Shown here in pieces: positions 1 to 9,464 of a DNA stretch of 64,000 nt. This DNA is from Jiangella anatolica. Its GTDB lineage: Bacteria > Actinomycetota > Actinomycetes > Jiangellales > Jiangellaceae. Made by a program: the position numbers and the translations under genes. Position 1 is the stretch's first letter, and every line of letters begins with the position of its first letter. Below the pieces are notes generated by a model that did not search any database, was not told the DNA's origin, and was given only the letters and a program-made list of their open reading frames with translations. Location: the NCBI RefSeq assembly GCF_003236295.1, contig NZ_POTW01000024.1, positions 1 to 64,000 on the forward strand. The letters run 5' to 3'.

Positions 1-1395
1 GTCATGGACGAGCGGGTCGACGACGCCCGGGCCGAGCGCGACGCCGCCCGCGACGAGCTGGCCGCCGCGGCCGAGGAGGATGCGCCCTCGTCCGGGCTCG
101 GCGGGCTGGAGGACCTGTTCGGCGAGGACGGGCTGGAAGGGCTGCTCGGCGACCTCGGCGGAGACCTCGGGCTGGGCGACGTCGACCCGATCCTGTACGA
201 GTGCCTCGGCGCGGGCGGGCTGGGCCTGGGCGGCTCGGACTCGATCCCGGACGCCGACGTCGAGACGCAGGTCGCGGCGATCGCTCAGCTGGTCGAGGAG
301 GAGCGCGGGCTGCCCGCCGGCGACGACGTCGACATCGAGTTCGTCAGCCTCGACGAGGTGCAGCGGCGCGCCGTCGAGCTGACCGAGGCAGAGCTGGACC
401 CCGAGCGGGCCGCCGTAGACAGCCGGCTGCTGGCCGCGCTGGGCGCCGTCGAGCCCGGCACCGACCTCGTGCAGAGCCAGCTCGACGCGCTCGACGCCGG
501 GGTCGGCGGCTTCTACGACCCGGAGACGCGGCAGCTGGTCATCGGGTCGGAGGAGATGGACGGCATGGGCACGTTCATCACCGCGCACGAGCTCGTGCAC
601 GCGCAGGCCGACGCCGCGCTCGGGCTGCCGGACCAGGAGGCGATCGCGGCCGAGTCGGGCTCCGACGCCGCCTACGCCGCGCTGAACGCGATCGAGGGCG
701 ACGCGTCGCTGTACAGCCAGCAGTTCATCGCGCAGCACCTGCCGCTGGACGAGCTGCTGGCGCTGCAGTCGGCGTCGGGACAGACGTCGGCCGACCTCGA
801 CGCGCTGCCGCACTTCGTCGCCCGGCAGCTGGAGTTCCCCTACGTCGAGGGTCTGACGTTCACCTGCGACGTCTTCCTCGACGGCGGCTGGGACGCGGTC
901 GACGCCACCTACGACGACGTGCCCACGACGACGGCGCAGATCCTGTTCCCGGACCGCTACCGGGCCGGCGAGGCCGCCGTCGACGTCCGCGACCCGGCCG
1001 GCCCCGGCGATGGCTGGGAGGAGCTGCGGACGGACACGTTCGGCGCCGCCGACCTGCTGTTCCTGCTGGAGGCGCCGGGTGACGACGAGTCGCTGGCGCG
1101 GTCCGAGCCGAAGGACCTGACCGCGGCGTGGGCGGGCGGGGAGGTCACCGTCTGGGGCGAGGGCGACCGGACCGCGGTGGCGCTCGTGCTGGCCGACCGC
1201 GGCGACGCCGCGCCGCTGTGCGAGACCGTCGCCGACTTCTACGCGGCCGCGTTCCAGGACGCCGACGTCACCGAGGAGGGCGGCCGGACCGTCTTCACCG
1301 GCCCCGGCCAGTCGGCGGTCGTGTCCTGCTCCGGCGCCGAGGTCGCCCTTGGCATCGGCCCCGACGCCGCCACCGCCGCGGCCGCCGTCAGCTGA
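1..1395 (+). CDS. Putative secreted HExxH metallopeptidase-like protein, 5' partial
   Basis: The reading frame is open from the first base, so the N-terminus probably lies upstream; the first in-window ATG is at position 4. The visible part starts with a charged, coiled-coil-like stretch, then an acidic Gly/Leu-rich linker, then a globular region with the zinc-protease motif HELVH within FITAHELVHAQ (about residue 196). This looks like the central helix of a zincin. A missing upstream signal peptide or lipobox would fit the low-complexity linker, but that is inference. The C-terminal third (about 330-463) has no motif I recognise. The actual substrate and activity are unknown, and it may be a catalytically inactive zincin-fold protein. 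The next gene is convergent. Confidence 0.6.
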   Translation, partial: VMDERVDDARAERDAARDELAAAAEEDAPSSGLGGLEDLFGEDGLEGLLGDLGGDLGLGDVDPILYECLGAGGLGLGGSDSIPDADVETQVAAIAQLVEEERGLPAGDDVDIEFVSLDEVQRRAVELTEAELDPERAAVDSRLLAALGAVEPGTDLVQSQLDALDAGVGGFYDPETRQLVIGSEEMDGMGTFITAHELVHAQADAALGLPDQEAIAAESGSDAAYAALNAIEGDASLYSQQFIAQHLPLDELLALQSASGQTSADLDALPHFVARQLEFPYVEGLTFTCDVFLDGGWDAVDATYDDVPTTTAQILFPDRYRAGEAAVDVRDPAGPGDGWEELRTDTFGAADLLFLLEAPGDDESLARSEPKDLTAAWAGGEVTVWGEGDRTAVALVLADRGDAAPLCETVADFYAAAFQDADVTEEGGRTVFTGPGQSAVVSCSGAEVALGIGPDAATAAAAVS

Positions 1396-1629
1396 CCCGC
1401 CGTCAGGCGGTGTGGCTCTGCTGCTTCCGTGGGTCGCCGGTCACGCTGGGACGCTGCGACGGCCGATGCCCGCGAAACCGCCGGACACACACCTGCGCGA
1501 GCCAGGAGCCGCCGGTGTGGCGTGCATACGCCGGTTCCGCCGACTCGACTGGCCCCTGGCGTCGCCCCGCCACGAGAGCAGAGTCCACCCACGGAGGCAT
1601 CAGAAGAGCCGGAAATGAGCGAGGGGTCG

Positions 1630-2721
1630 TCAGGCTGTGAGGCGCTTCACGGCGGCGTCGACGCGCTCGTCGGTCGCCGTGAGGGCGATGCGGACGTGCG
1701 AGCCGCCGGCGGGGCCGTAGAAGTCGCCCGGCGCGGCGAGGATGCCGAGGTCGGCCAGCCGGCCGACGGTGTCCCAGCAGGGCTCGTCGCGGGTCGCCCA
1801 CAGATAGAGGCCGGCGGTCGAGTGGTCGATGCGGTACCCGCCCTCGACCAGCGCCGCCCGCAGCGCGTCGCGACGGCGGGCGTACCGGGCCCGCTGCTCC
1901 TCGACGTGCTCGTCGTCGTCGAGCGCGGCCACCATGGCGGCCTGCACCGGCGCCGGGACCATCAGCCCGGCATGTTTGCGCACCTCGAGCACCCGCCGGA
2001 CCAGCGCCGGATCGCCGGCCATGAACCCGGCACGGTAGCCGGCCAGGTTGGACCGCTTCGACAGCGAGTGCACCGCCAGCAGCCCGTCGAGCGAGCCGCC
2101 GTTCACGGCCGGGTCGAGGATCGAGACCGGCCGCTCATCCCAGCCCAGCTCCAGGTAGCACTCGTCGGACGCCACGATGGCGCCGCGCTCGCGCGCCCAG
2201 TCGACGACCTTCGCCAGGTGTGCGGCCGGCAGCACCCGCCCGTGCGGGTTGGCCGGCGAGTTCAGCCAGATCAGGCCGACCCGGCGCGGTCCGAGCGCGG
2301 TGACCGAGTCGCTGGCGACCGGCTCCGCGCCGGCCAGCCGGGCGCCGATGTCGTACGTCGGGTAGGCCAGCTCCGGGAACACGACGGTGTCGCCGGCGCC
2401 CAGGCCGAGCAGCGTCGGCAGCCAGGCCACCAGCTCCTTCGAGCCGATGGCCGGGATGACGGCGTCGGTGTCCAGGCCCGGCGCGCCGGCCCGGCGGCCG
2501 AGCCATTGCACGGCGGCCTCACGCAGCGCCGGCGTGCCGACCGTCGTCGGATAGCCCGGTGCGTCCGCCGCCGCGGCGAGCGCGCGGCGGACCACCTCGG
2601 GCGTCGGGTCGACGGGTGTGCCGACGGAGAGGTCGACGATGCCGTCGGGGTGTGCCGCCGCCCGCTCGGCGTACGGGACGAGGGCGTCCCAGGGAAAGTC
2701 GGGCAGCTGCACCCTGCTCAA
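1630..2721 (-). CDS. dapC: Succinyldiaminopimelate transaminase
   Basis: PLP-dependent class I/II aminotransferase that makes N-succinyl-LL-diaminopimelate from the 2-amino-6-oxopimelate intermediate and glutamate, in the lysine and peptidoglycan DAP pathway. The body shows the fold-type I signature: DLSVGTPVD near the N-terminus, the NSPANPHG loop, SDECYLELGW, and the Schiff-base lysine in SLSKRSNLAGYRAGF (about Lys222). I chose the TTG at 2721, which overlaps the ferredoxin stop (ATTGA) and gives 363 aa, the normal length; a GTG at 2712 is the alternative. The open frame extends further upstream but only as a shadow of fdxA. The fdxA-dapC order is common in actinobacteria and implies translational coupling. 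Confidence 0.9.
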   Translation of the reverse strand: MSRVQLPDFPWDALVPYAERAAAHPDGIVDLSVGTPVDPTPEVVRRALAAAADAPGYPTTVGTPALREAAVQWLGRRAGAPGLDTDAVIPAIGSKELVAWLPTLLGLGAGDTVVFPELAYPTYDIGARLAGAEPVASDSVTALGPRRVGLIWLNSPANPHGRVLPAAHLAKVVDWARERGAIVASDECYLELGWDERPVSILDPAVNGGSLDGLLAVHSLSKRSNLAGYRAGFMAGDPALVRRVLEVRKHAGLMVPAPVQAAMVAALDDDEHVEEQRARYARRRDALRAALVEGGYRIDHSTAGLYLWATRDEPCWDTVGRLADLGILAAPGDFYGPAGGSHVRIALTATDERVDAAVKRLTA

Positions 2722-3047
2722 TGCCCCTCGTGCTCCTGCGGGGGCAGCGCAGCGACGACGGCGTGGTCCTTGTCGATGGCGCCGAGCTTCGCGGCGCCGC
2801 CGGGCGAGCCGAGGTCGTCGAAGAACTCCGCGTTGGCCTGCGTGTAGTCCTTCCACTCGCCGGGGACGTCATCCTCGTAGAAGATCGCCTCGACGGGGCA
2901 GACCGGCTCGCACGCACCGCAGTCGACGCACTCATCCGGGTGGATGTAGAGCATCCGCTCGCCCTCGTAGATGCAGTCGACCGGACACTCCTCGACGCAG
3001 GCGAGGTCCTTGAGGTCGACGCAAGGCTGCGCGATGACGTACGTCAC
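2718..3047 (-). CDS. fdxA: 7Fe-type ferredoxin
   Basis: Small cytoplasmic electron carrier of 109 aa. It has two cluster motifs: the degenerate CVEECPVDCIYEG set near the N-terminus, which holds a [3Fe-4S] centre, and the complete CVDCGACEPVCP set, which holds a [4Fe-4S] centre. The tail is acidic, as in Mycobacterium and Streptomyces FdxA. It starts with GTG at 3047, preceded by a strong AGGAGG ribosome site about nine bases upstream. The stop codon overlaps the start of dapC, so the two are co-transcribed. The redox partner cannot be read from the context. Confidence 0.95.
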   Translation of the reverse strand: MTYVIAQPCVDLKDLACVEECPVDCIYEGERMLYIHPDECVDCGACEPVCPVEAIFYEDDVPGEWKDYTQANAEFFDDLGSPGGAAKLGAIDKDHAVVAALPPQEHEGH

Positions 3048-3156
3048 GGCGGTGTCCTCCTATCGCAAGCCCATCCGGTGGACCGGTGCGGCTACTCAGT
3101 CGTGCTCAGCCCTAGTATCGCGTTGCCCGCATCCCATCGTGCACCAAGGTCAGCCT

Positions 3157-4137
3157 ATGAGACAGCCCAGCACGAATCAGGACCCGTCCGCCCTGGTCGG
3201 GCGGCGTGTCGTGGTCCGGTACCGGCTGCACGACGAGGAGTTCGGGGCCACTGACGTGCTCGGCGTGCTGGTGTCGTGGGCCGGTGGCGAGCTGCGGATC
3301 CGGCCGTCGAGGGGCGGCGACGTGGTGAACGTCACGGCGGACGACGTCATCGCCGTCAAGGCCGTGCCGGAGCTGACGGTGACCCGGCGCGACGTCCGCG
3401 ACCTGGAGGCGGCCGCGCTGCACGGCTGGCGGGCGCTGGAGTCCTCGTGGGTGGATGGCTGGCTGCTCCGGGCCGCCGGCGGGTTCACCGGGCGGGCGAA
3501 CTCCTGCCTGCCGCTGGACGACCCAGGGCGGCCGCTGCCGGACGCCGTCGCGCTGGTCGAGGACTGGTACCGGTCGCGGGGGCTGGTTCCGGCGTTCCAG
3601 GTGCCGGAGCCGCTGGGCCGGGCGCTCGGACCGGTGCTGGACGCGCGCGGCTGGCCGGCGCCGGAGGACCGGACGTTCGTCATGGTCGCGCCACTGTCGG
3701 TCGTCCGTGGTGTTGAGCGCCCCGGGCTGCCGCCGGTCCGCGTCGACGACCGGCCCGACGACGACTGGCTGGCCGGCTACCACTACCGGGGCGGCGAGCT
3801 GCCCGCGCACGCCGTCTCCGTGCTCGTCAACGCCGAGACCGTCGGGTTCGCGTCAGTGGACGACGACGGCGTGCGGGTGGCGATCGCGCGCGGTGCCGTC
3901 AGCTCCGCGCCCAGCGGACGGCGCTGGCTGGGCGTGACGGCGGTCGAGGTCACGCCGTCGGCCCGTCGTCGCGGGCTGGGCGGGCACATCGTCACGGGGC
4001 TGGCGGCGTGGGCGGAGCGGCACGGCGCCACCGACGTGTACCTGCAGGTCGCCGAGCCGAACGAGCCGGCCCGGGCGACCTACCGCAAGGCCGGCTTCGC
4101 CGAGCACCACGCGTACCACTACCGCCGGCTGCGCTGA
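3157..4137 (+). CDS. GNAT-family N-acetyltransferase
   Basis: Protein of 326 aa, divergent from fdxA. Residues 1-70 form a small beta-rich domain (ALVGRRVVVRYRL onwards) typical of the two-domain acetyltransferases found beside fdxA in actinobacteria. The C-terminal third carries the GNAT acetyl-CoA motif A, VTPSARRRGLGGHIV (about residues 266-280), followed by the usual NEPARATYRKAGF motif B. I took the ATG at 3157; the frame is open further upstream, but that stretch overlaps fdxA and its promoter. The acceptor substrate is unknown. The fixed neighbourhood with dapC and fdxA is known from other actinobacteria, but its meaning is not. Confidence 0.85.
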   Translation: MRQPSTNQDPSALVGRRVVVRYRLHDEEFGATDVLGVLVSWAGGELRIRPSRGGDVVNVTADDVIAVKAVPELTVTRRDVRDLEAAALHGWRALESSWVDGWLLRAAGGFTGRANSCLPLDDPGRPLPDAVALVEDWYRSRGLVPAFQVPEPLGRALGPVLDARGWPAPEDRTFVMVAPLSVVRGVERPGLPPVRVDDRPDDDWLAGYHYRGGELPAHAVSVLVNAETVGFASVDDDGVRVAIARGAVSSAPSGRRWLGVTAVEVTPSARRRGLGGHIVTGLAAWAERHGATDVYLQVAEPNEPARATYRKAGFAEHHAYHYRRLR

Positions 4138-4144
4138 GCCGCCG

Positions 4145-7100
4145 TCAGTCCTCTCCGTCGCTCTCGCCCTCGCCCGCACCCGGATCCGGACCGCAGATGA
4201 CCCGGTGGTTCGGGTTGTAGGTCCACGGGTCCGCCTCGTCCTTGACCATGGTGCCGTCGAGCGTGAACACCTGCCGGTACGACGTGATGCTGAAGCCCTG
4301 GCTGCCGCCCTGCGCAGCGCAGTTGTCCGACGTGTCGTAGATGGTCTGCGGCGAGGTGAAGTTGGAGCGCTCGGAGACCGACGTCTCGACCGTGTAGTAC
4401 TTCGTGCTCCAGATCTTCACGTTGAGCGTGCCCTGGTTGCCCGGCGAGCTCCGCGAGAACGTCGTGTCGACGACGACGCCGTACGGGGTGTCGTTCTTGA
4501 ACCGCATGTCCTTCGAGCCCCACGCGACCGTGGCCTCCTGGCCGATCGGGTAGCGGTCGAAGTAGATCGAGTGCGGCCAGTGCTCGACGTCCTCCAGGCC
4601 GGCCAGGAAGGCCGCGTGGAACGTCGTCGTCGCGACCTGGGAGACGCCGCCGCCGAGGGACTCCTCCAGCCGGCCGCCGTCGATGATGGTGCCGGTCGTG
4701 AAGCCGTTGGCCTCGGTCCGCTCGCCGACGATGCCGTTGAGGCTGAACTCCTCGCCCGGCAGCAGCAGCGTGTTGTCGATGCGCGCCGCCGCGGTGCCGA
4801 TGTTGACGTTGCGGTACTCGGCGTGCGGGAACCGGGTGGTGAACTCGGCGACGATCTCGGTGACGCCCAGCTCCTCGGCCGCGGCCGTCGACAGCTCCGG
4901 GTCGACCTCGCTCAGTTCGACCGTCGCCGTGCGCGCGTCGCCCTCGGCCGTCAGCACCGGCAGCAGGGCCGCGCTGAGCGTCTCCGGTGCGATGCCCTGG
5001 CCGCGCTCGGCCGGGACGACGACCGGCGCGCCGCCCTCGATCGTGATGGTGGCGTCGCGGCCCTCCTGGCCGACCTCGGCGAGCAGGTCGCGGGCGACCT
5101 CGGTCAGCTTGGCGCCGTCGAGGGCGGGCTGCAGCGTGCCGGCGTCGTCGGGCGCCATCGTCAGGGCCTGCCCGACGAGGTCCGGCGGCAGCTCGACGCT
5201 CTCCTCCCCCGCGACGACGGTCACCGGCGCGGACATCGCCGGCTGGGCGAACTCCGCGACGGCGCGCTGCACCTCCTCGGCGCTGACCGCAGGCTGCACC
5301 TCGTCGACGGCCAGCTCGATGTCGCCGATCGGCAGCGTCGACTCGGCGCCGAAGAACGCGTCCTCGAGCCGCTCGATGGTCGTGTCGAGGTTGACCGTGC
5401 GACCCGGCTGCGGGTCGCTGGTCACGACGGTGCCGGCGTCGAAGGCGACCGCGCCGTTCACCGGCTCGACGTCGGCCTGGGCGGCGATCTCGGTCAGCGC
5501 CGTCTCCAGCGCCGCCCGGTCGATCGCCGGCACCGGCGTCGTCTCGCCCCCGCCGAACAGCGCCTTGACCAGCGAGATCGGATTCGCGCTGCCTCCCGGC
5601 ACCGCGTCCACCGTCGCCGGGACGTCGACCGTCATCCCGGCCGCCGACGGCACCACCTCGTAGGTCGTCTCGCCGTCGCCGAGGGTCAGATGGAAGGGCT
5701 GGTCGACGAGCGCCGGCAGCTGGGCGGCGAGCGTCTCCTCGGCCTCCTCCGGCGTCATCCCGCCGACGTCGATGCCGGCGACGGTCGCGTTGCGGGCCAG
5801 CGAGCCGCCGGCGACCGCGTACGCGACGCCGTAGCCGATCCCCAGCACGACGACCACGCCGGCGACGATCAGGGCCGCCAGCCGGACCTTGCTCCGGCCG
5901 CCGGCGGCCTCGCCGCTGTCCTCGTCGTCGCCGCCGCCGTTCTGGCCGCCGCCGTTGCCGCCGCGCGACTCGAGCAGGGCGGCCGCGGTCGCGGCCTGAC
6001 CGAAGGAGCGCTGCTGCTGCCGGCGGGCGGCCCGGCCGGGCGCGGCCTCGCCGCCCGGTGTCTCAGGAGCCTCGTCGGCCGCGGCGAGGACCGCCGGCGG
6101 GATGGGCGCCCCGGGCAGCGTCGGCGCGTCGGCGCCGCCGAGGGCCTGGGTCTGGTCCTGGGGCTCGCGGCCGGGGACGGTGTAGATGCCTGCGGCGCGC
6201 ACGCCCGGCTCCCGCGGCGTCGCGGGCTCGGTGGGTGTGTCCGGCTCGGCAGAAGTGTCCTGTTCAGTGGCCCCGGCTGCATCGGCCGAGGTGTCCGGCC
6301 CGCCGGCGGTCGCCTGCTCGCCGGACGTGGCCGCCGCGGCGCTCTTCGCCGAGTCGGCCGGCGTGGCCTGCTCGGTGGACGTGGCGGACGCGGCCTGCTC
6401 GTCAGCGCTCGTCGACTCGACGGTCGTCGCCGACGCCGTGGGCGCGGCCGGTTCCGCCGGGCCCTCGTGTTCAGTGGACGGCGCTGCGGCGGCCACTGCC
6501 GGCGACGTCGCCTGGCCGGCCGTGGTGTCGCTCACGCTCGAGTCCGAAGCCTCGGTCTCCACGGCTCGCGGCTCCGTCGTCTCGGGCTGGGGCGCAGTCG
6601 TCTCGGACTGTTGGGCCGCGGTGCCGGGCTCGGCGCCGCCGTTGGCCGCGGCGGCGGGCTGGGCGGCGTCGCCGCCGGACTCTTCGGCTCGTGCCCGAGC
6701 TTCCCTTGCATCGCGCACGACTCGTGGCTCCTCGTAGTGCTGTCCGTTCCCCACGGCACCCGGCGGCACGGAGGCCTGACCGGGTGCGGGCCGCTGGGCG
6801 GCTCGCGCCTGCGCGGCGGTCGGGACCGGCCCGGACAGGCGTGGGTCGACCGGCGGCTGTCCGACGCGGTCGCGGTCCTTGACGTTCGATCGGCCCGGCG
6901 CCGGACGCTGCGCCGGCGATCCGTTGCCGGCGGCGGCCGGCCGCTCCTGGCCATCGCCGCGGTCCTGGCTGTCGCGGCCGGCGGCGGCCGGCTCGGACTG
7001 CTCGGCCGCCCGGGCCCGGGCCGCCTGCGCCCCGGTGAACGCCTGCGCCGTCGCGGCGAACCGCGACTCGTCGGCCGCGGGACGGTTGGCGGCGCGCTGG

Positions 7101-7939
7101 TCCGGCTGGACCGGCGGCAGCATCGACGGCTGCGGCGTCGCCGCACCCAGGGGCGCCGAGGTCGGGCGCTGGCGGGTCGGCAGCGGCTGCGGGCCACGGC
7201 CGCCATCGGTGGACGGAGTCGGCTCGGCAGCGCGCCGGTCCTCGGAACGGCCGTCAGCCGCGTCCGTGCGACGCGCCTCGGCCGGCCCGGCCGACAGCGC
7301 GGACTGGCCGGACGCCGAGCGGCTCGGCCGCGGCTCCGCGCCACCACGCCGGGCGTCGTCCGGCCCCGGACGGCTCGTGGCGGCGGCGCCGTCCTGCACC
7401 CGGCCACGCGGCTCGCGCGCCCCCTGCGCCTCGGCACCACCACGCTGGGCACCGTCCGGCCCCGGACGACTCACTGCGGCGGCGCCGTCCTGCACCCGGC
7501 CACGCGGCTCGCGCGCCCCCTGCGCCTCGGCACCACCACGCTGGGCACCGTCCGGCCCCGGACGACTCACTGCAGCGGCGCCGCCCTGCACCTGACCACG
7601 CGGCTCGAACATACCCCGCACCTCGGCCGGCCGGGTCGGCTGCGTGTCGGGACCGCCCGCCGTCCGGGCGGCGTTCGCTTCGGCCGCCGCTCGGGCCTTG
7701 GCCGCCCGCTTCTGCGCGAGCACTGCCGCCGACGCGGCGATGGTGGTGCGCCGCTCCGGCGCGCCGGAGCCGGCGCCGGCACCCGCGGATGTGCCGTGCG
7801 TCTCACCGTCAGGGCGTGCGGATGCGTCTCCGCCCGGCCCGGTAGGGTCTGCGGCAGACGTCACCGCCGGGCCGCCGGTGGACCGGTCGGACTCGGCGCC
7901 GGCAACGGCATCGCCGCCACCAGGTGGATTGTCGGTCAC
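4145..7939 (-). CDS. Very large VanW/YoaR-like cell-wall protein with disordered cytoplasmic N-terminus
   Basis: 1264-aa protein. Residues 1-680 are low-complexity Ala/Pro/Gly/Gln/Thr/Glu-rich sequence with internal repeats and look disordered. A single membrane segment follows at about 686-708 (LAALIVAGVVVVLGIGYGV). The outside part (about 715-1020) contains repeated peptidoglycan-binding-4-like modules, and a VanW domain lies at about 1040-1170 with the hallmark GGGVSQVATTTFHAAFLAG. The topology is therefore N-in, with the VanW domain at the wall. VanW proteins are linked to peptidoglycan, but their biochemical role is unsettled. Start is GTG at 7939. It is the last gene after mshB and the DUF6113-like gene, separated from the latter by 63 bases that may carry its own promoter. 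Confidence 0.88.
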   Translation of the reverse strand: MTDNPPGGGDAVAGAESDRSTGGPAVTSAADPTGPGGDASARPDGETHGTSAGAGAGSGAPERRTTIAASAAVLAQKRAAKARAAAEANAARTAGGPDTQPTRPAEVRGMFEPRGQVQGGAAAVSRPGPDGAQRGGAEAQGAREPRGRVQDGAAAVSRPGPDGAQRGGAEAQGAREPRGRVQDGAAATSRPGPDDARRGGAEPRPSRSASGQSALSAGPAEARRTDAADGRSEDRRAAEPTPSTDGGRGPQPLPTRQRPTSAPLGAATPQPSMLPPVQPDQRAANRPAADESRFAATAQAFTGAQAARARAAEQSEPAAAGRDSQDRGDGQERPAAAGNGSPAQRPAPGRSNVKDRDRVGQPPVDPRLSGPVPTAAQARAAQRPAPGQASVPPGAVGNGQHYEEPRVVRDAREARARAEESGGDAAQPAAAANGGAEPGTAAQQSETTAPQPETTEPRAVETEASDSSVSDTTAGQATSPAVAAAAPSTEHEGPAEPAAPTASATTVESTSADEQAASATSTEQATPADSAKSAAAATSGEQATAGGPDTSADAAGATEQDTSAEPDTPTEPATPREPGVRAAGIYTVPGREPQDQTQALGGADAPTLPGAPIPPAVLAAADEAPETPGGEAAPGRAARRQQQRSFGQAATAAALLESRGGNGGGQNGGGDDEDSGEAAGGRSKVRLAALIVAGVVVVLGIGYGVAYAVAGGSLARNATVAGIDVGGMTPEEAEETLAAQLPALVDQPFHLTLGDGETTYEVVPSAAGMTVDVPATVDAVPGGSANPISLVKALFGGGETTPVPAIDRAALETALTEIAAQADVEPVNGAVAFDAGTVVTSDPQPGRTVNLDTTIERLEDAFFGAESTLPIGDIELAVDEVQPAVSAEEVQRAVAEFAQPAMSAPVTVVAGEESVELPPDLVGQALTMAPDDAGTLQPALDGAKLTEVARDLLAEVGQEGRDATITIEGGAPVVVPAERGQGIAPETLSAALLPVLTAEGDARTATVELSEVDPELSTAAAEELGVTEIVAEFTTRFPHAEYRNVNIGTAAARIDNTLLLPGEEFSLNGIVGERTEANGFTTGTIIDGGRLEESLGGGVSQVATTTFHAAFLAGLEDVEHWPHSIYFDRYPIGQEATVAWGSKDMRFKNDTPYGVVVDTTFSRSSPGNQGTLNVKIWSTKYYTVETSVSERSNFTSPQTIYDTSDNCAAQGGSQGFSITSYRQVFTLDGTMVKDEADPWTYNPNHRVICGPDPGAGEGESDGED
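7338..7607. repeat. 96-bp in-frame tandem repeat inside the VanW-type gene
   Basis: Two almost identical 96-bp units lie at 7385-7480 and 7481-7576, differing at very few positions. A diverged half-unit lies upstream (7338-7384) and a third partial copy runs 7577-7607. On the coding strand each unit is 32 codons with core SRPGPDGAQRGGAEAQGA followed by REPRGRVQDGAAA. The near identity indicates recent slippage or unequal crossover in the disordered segment. Confidence 0.9.
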
Positions 7940-8002
7940 GCTGGAGCACCTATCGATGGAATATGCGCAATTCGTCAGTAGTCAGGTCGTGCCCAGCGCA
8001 TC

Positions 8003-8425
8003 TTACGTCACTCGTCGAGTCGATCTCGCCTCGGCGCCAAGGCCCAACGCGACCGCCTGCGCCACCGTTCCGCCGAAGAGAAACACCAGGCCGGCCTCGT
8101 CGGCCATGATGACGCGATCCTCGCCCGGCGGCTCCATGCCCAGCCACAGCACCGGAGCCAGCCAGAGCGCCGAAACCACCGCGAGCCCGGCCCGGCTGCG
8201 CGCGCACGCCCGCGCCAGGATCGCCAGCGCGACGGCGCCGCCGACCGCGAGCAGGATCCCCGCCGGGTTGGCCCAGCGGTGCACGAACGCACCCGACACC
8301 CCGACGGCGACCGCGACCACCCCGAGCAGGGCGACGCCGACGGCCGAGAGCACCCGGACCCGCCGCGACGGACCCGGCGCGGGCGCCGGGCGCACCGACG
8401 GCGCCGCTCCGGGTGCGACGGTCAC
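8003..8425 (-). CDS. Small integral membrane protein (DUF6113-like)
   Basis: 140-aa protein with about four hydrophobic helices (for example [20 protein letters not shown] and [16 protein letters not shown]). It starts at a GTG (8425) that overlaps the mshB stop codon in a GTGA arrangement. A small membrane protein of the DUF6113 type directly after mshB is a recurrent actinobacterial arrangement, and that position supports the call. No enzymatic motif is visible. The tight coupling suggests a role connected with mycothiol or with the envelope, but that is inference. Confidence 0.75.
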   Translation of the reverse strand: MTVAPGAAPSVRPAPAPGPSRRVRVLSAVGVALLGVVAVAVGVSGAFVHRWANPAGILLAVGGAVALAILARACARSRAGLAVVSALWLAPVLWLGMEPPGEDRVIMADEAGLVFLFGGTVAQAVALGLGAEARSTRRVT

Positions 8426-9345
8426 GGCTCGACGCCGGCGAAGAGGTCGGTCTCGTAGCCGGTGGCGGGGTCGGCCGGGCCCCGACGGCCGTGCGCCAGC
8501 CGGAAGTACTCCTGCGCCCAGATCGGCTGCCCGACGTTGTCCGACAGCGTGAAGTACGGCCAGTGCACGTCGATCTGCGTCGCGTGCGCCCGCATCGCCG
8601 CCATCTTCGCGTCGAGGAAGTCCGTACCGTCGACGACGGCGTCGACGTCGGCCAGGCCGACCACGTAGCCGAAGTCGTCGGCCGAGGCGATCTCCTCGAA
8701 GCCGGACCCGCCCCGCTCGCGCAGCGCCGTCAGCGCCTCCTGCAGCACCTCGCGGGGCGTGGCCGTCCAGTACACCTTGGCGATGTCCCAGGCAGGCCCG
8801 AGGTCGGGCCGGTAGGAGCGGACGGCGGCGAGGTCGCGCGCGTAGGTGGCCACCCGGTGCGCCTGGATGTGGTCCGGATGCCCGTACCCGCCGTGCTCGT
8901 CGTAGGTCACCAGCACCTGCGGCCGGATCTCGCGCATGACGGCGACCAGTTCGTCGGCCGCCTCGCGCAGGTCGGCGGCCCAGAACGCGCGCGGGTCGAG
9001 CTGGTCCGGCGCGACCGCGCGGCGCCCGTCGCTGCCCCACACCATGCCGGAGTCGCGGTACCGGCCCGGACGACCCAGGAACCGGTGGTCGGCGACCTTC
9101 AGCTGCGCCATCGCGGCGGCCAGCTCGCCGGCCCGGTGCGGGCCCAGCGCGTCGTCGTGCTCGGGCGCGAGGTGCGCCAGCTCGGGCACCAGGATCTCGC
9201 CCTGCTCGCCCTGTGTGCAGGTGACGAGCGTGACGTGGGCGCCCTCGGCCGCGTACCGGGCCATGGTGGCGCCGGTGCCGATGGACTCGTCGTCGGGGTG
9301 GGCGTGGACCAGCAGCAGCCGGCGGTCGGGAAGGTCGACGGGCAT
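8422..9345 (-). CDS. mshB: N-acetyl-1-D-myo-inositol-2-amino-2-deoxy-alpha-D-glucopyranoside deacetylase (mycothiol synthesis)
   Basis: Zinc deacetylase of the LmbE/PIG-L fold that removes acetate from GlcNAc-inositol, the second step of mycothiol synthesis. The metal motif [12 protein letters not shown] sits at residues 14-25, and the second part, [15 protein letters not shown], supplies the remaining histidine ligand (about residues 145-160). The length of 307 aa is normal. Start is the ATG at 9345. The gene marks the organism as a mycothiol-producing actinobacterium. It is divergent from the GAF regulator, with about 120 bases between the two starts, and its stop overlaps the next gene. 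Confidence 0.95.
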   Translation of the reverse strand: MPVDLPDRRLLLVHAHPDDESIGTGATMARYAAEGAHVTLVTCTQGEQGEILVPELAHLAPEHDDALGPHRAGELAAAMAQLKVADHRFLGRPGRYRDSGMVWGSDGRRAVAPDQLDPRAFWAADLREAADELVAVMREIRPQVLVTYDEHGGYGHPDHIQAHRVATYARDLAAVRSYRPDLGPAWDIAKVYWTATPREVLQEALTALRERGGSGFEEIASADDFGYVVGLADVDAVVDGTDFLDAKMAAMRAHATQIDVHWPYFTLSDNVGQPIWAQEYFRLAHGRRGPADPATGYETDLFAGVEP

Positions 9346-9464
9346 GCACCCCAGCCTATGCAGCGGCGCCGACAGGGTAGCGATCGCCGGGGTTCGGCCG
9401 TCGGGCGGTGCGAGGACGGCCTACTCTAGGCGTGTCCGCGGACCACCTCCCCAGGAGGAGTGAC

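Noticed and set aside
7338-7607. CRISPR array
   Set aside because: The repeats are directly adjacent, in frame and 96 bp long with no unique spacers; they are a coding tandem repeat.
4205-7981. 1258-codon open frame opposite the VanW-type gene
   Set aside because: Arginine- and glycine-rich antisense shadow of a GC-rich gene; no domain, and the opposite strand encodes clear VanW and membrane features.
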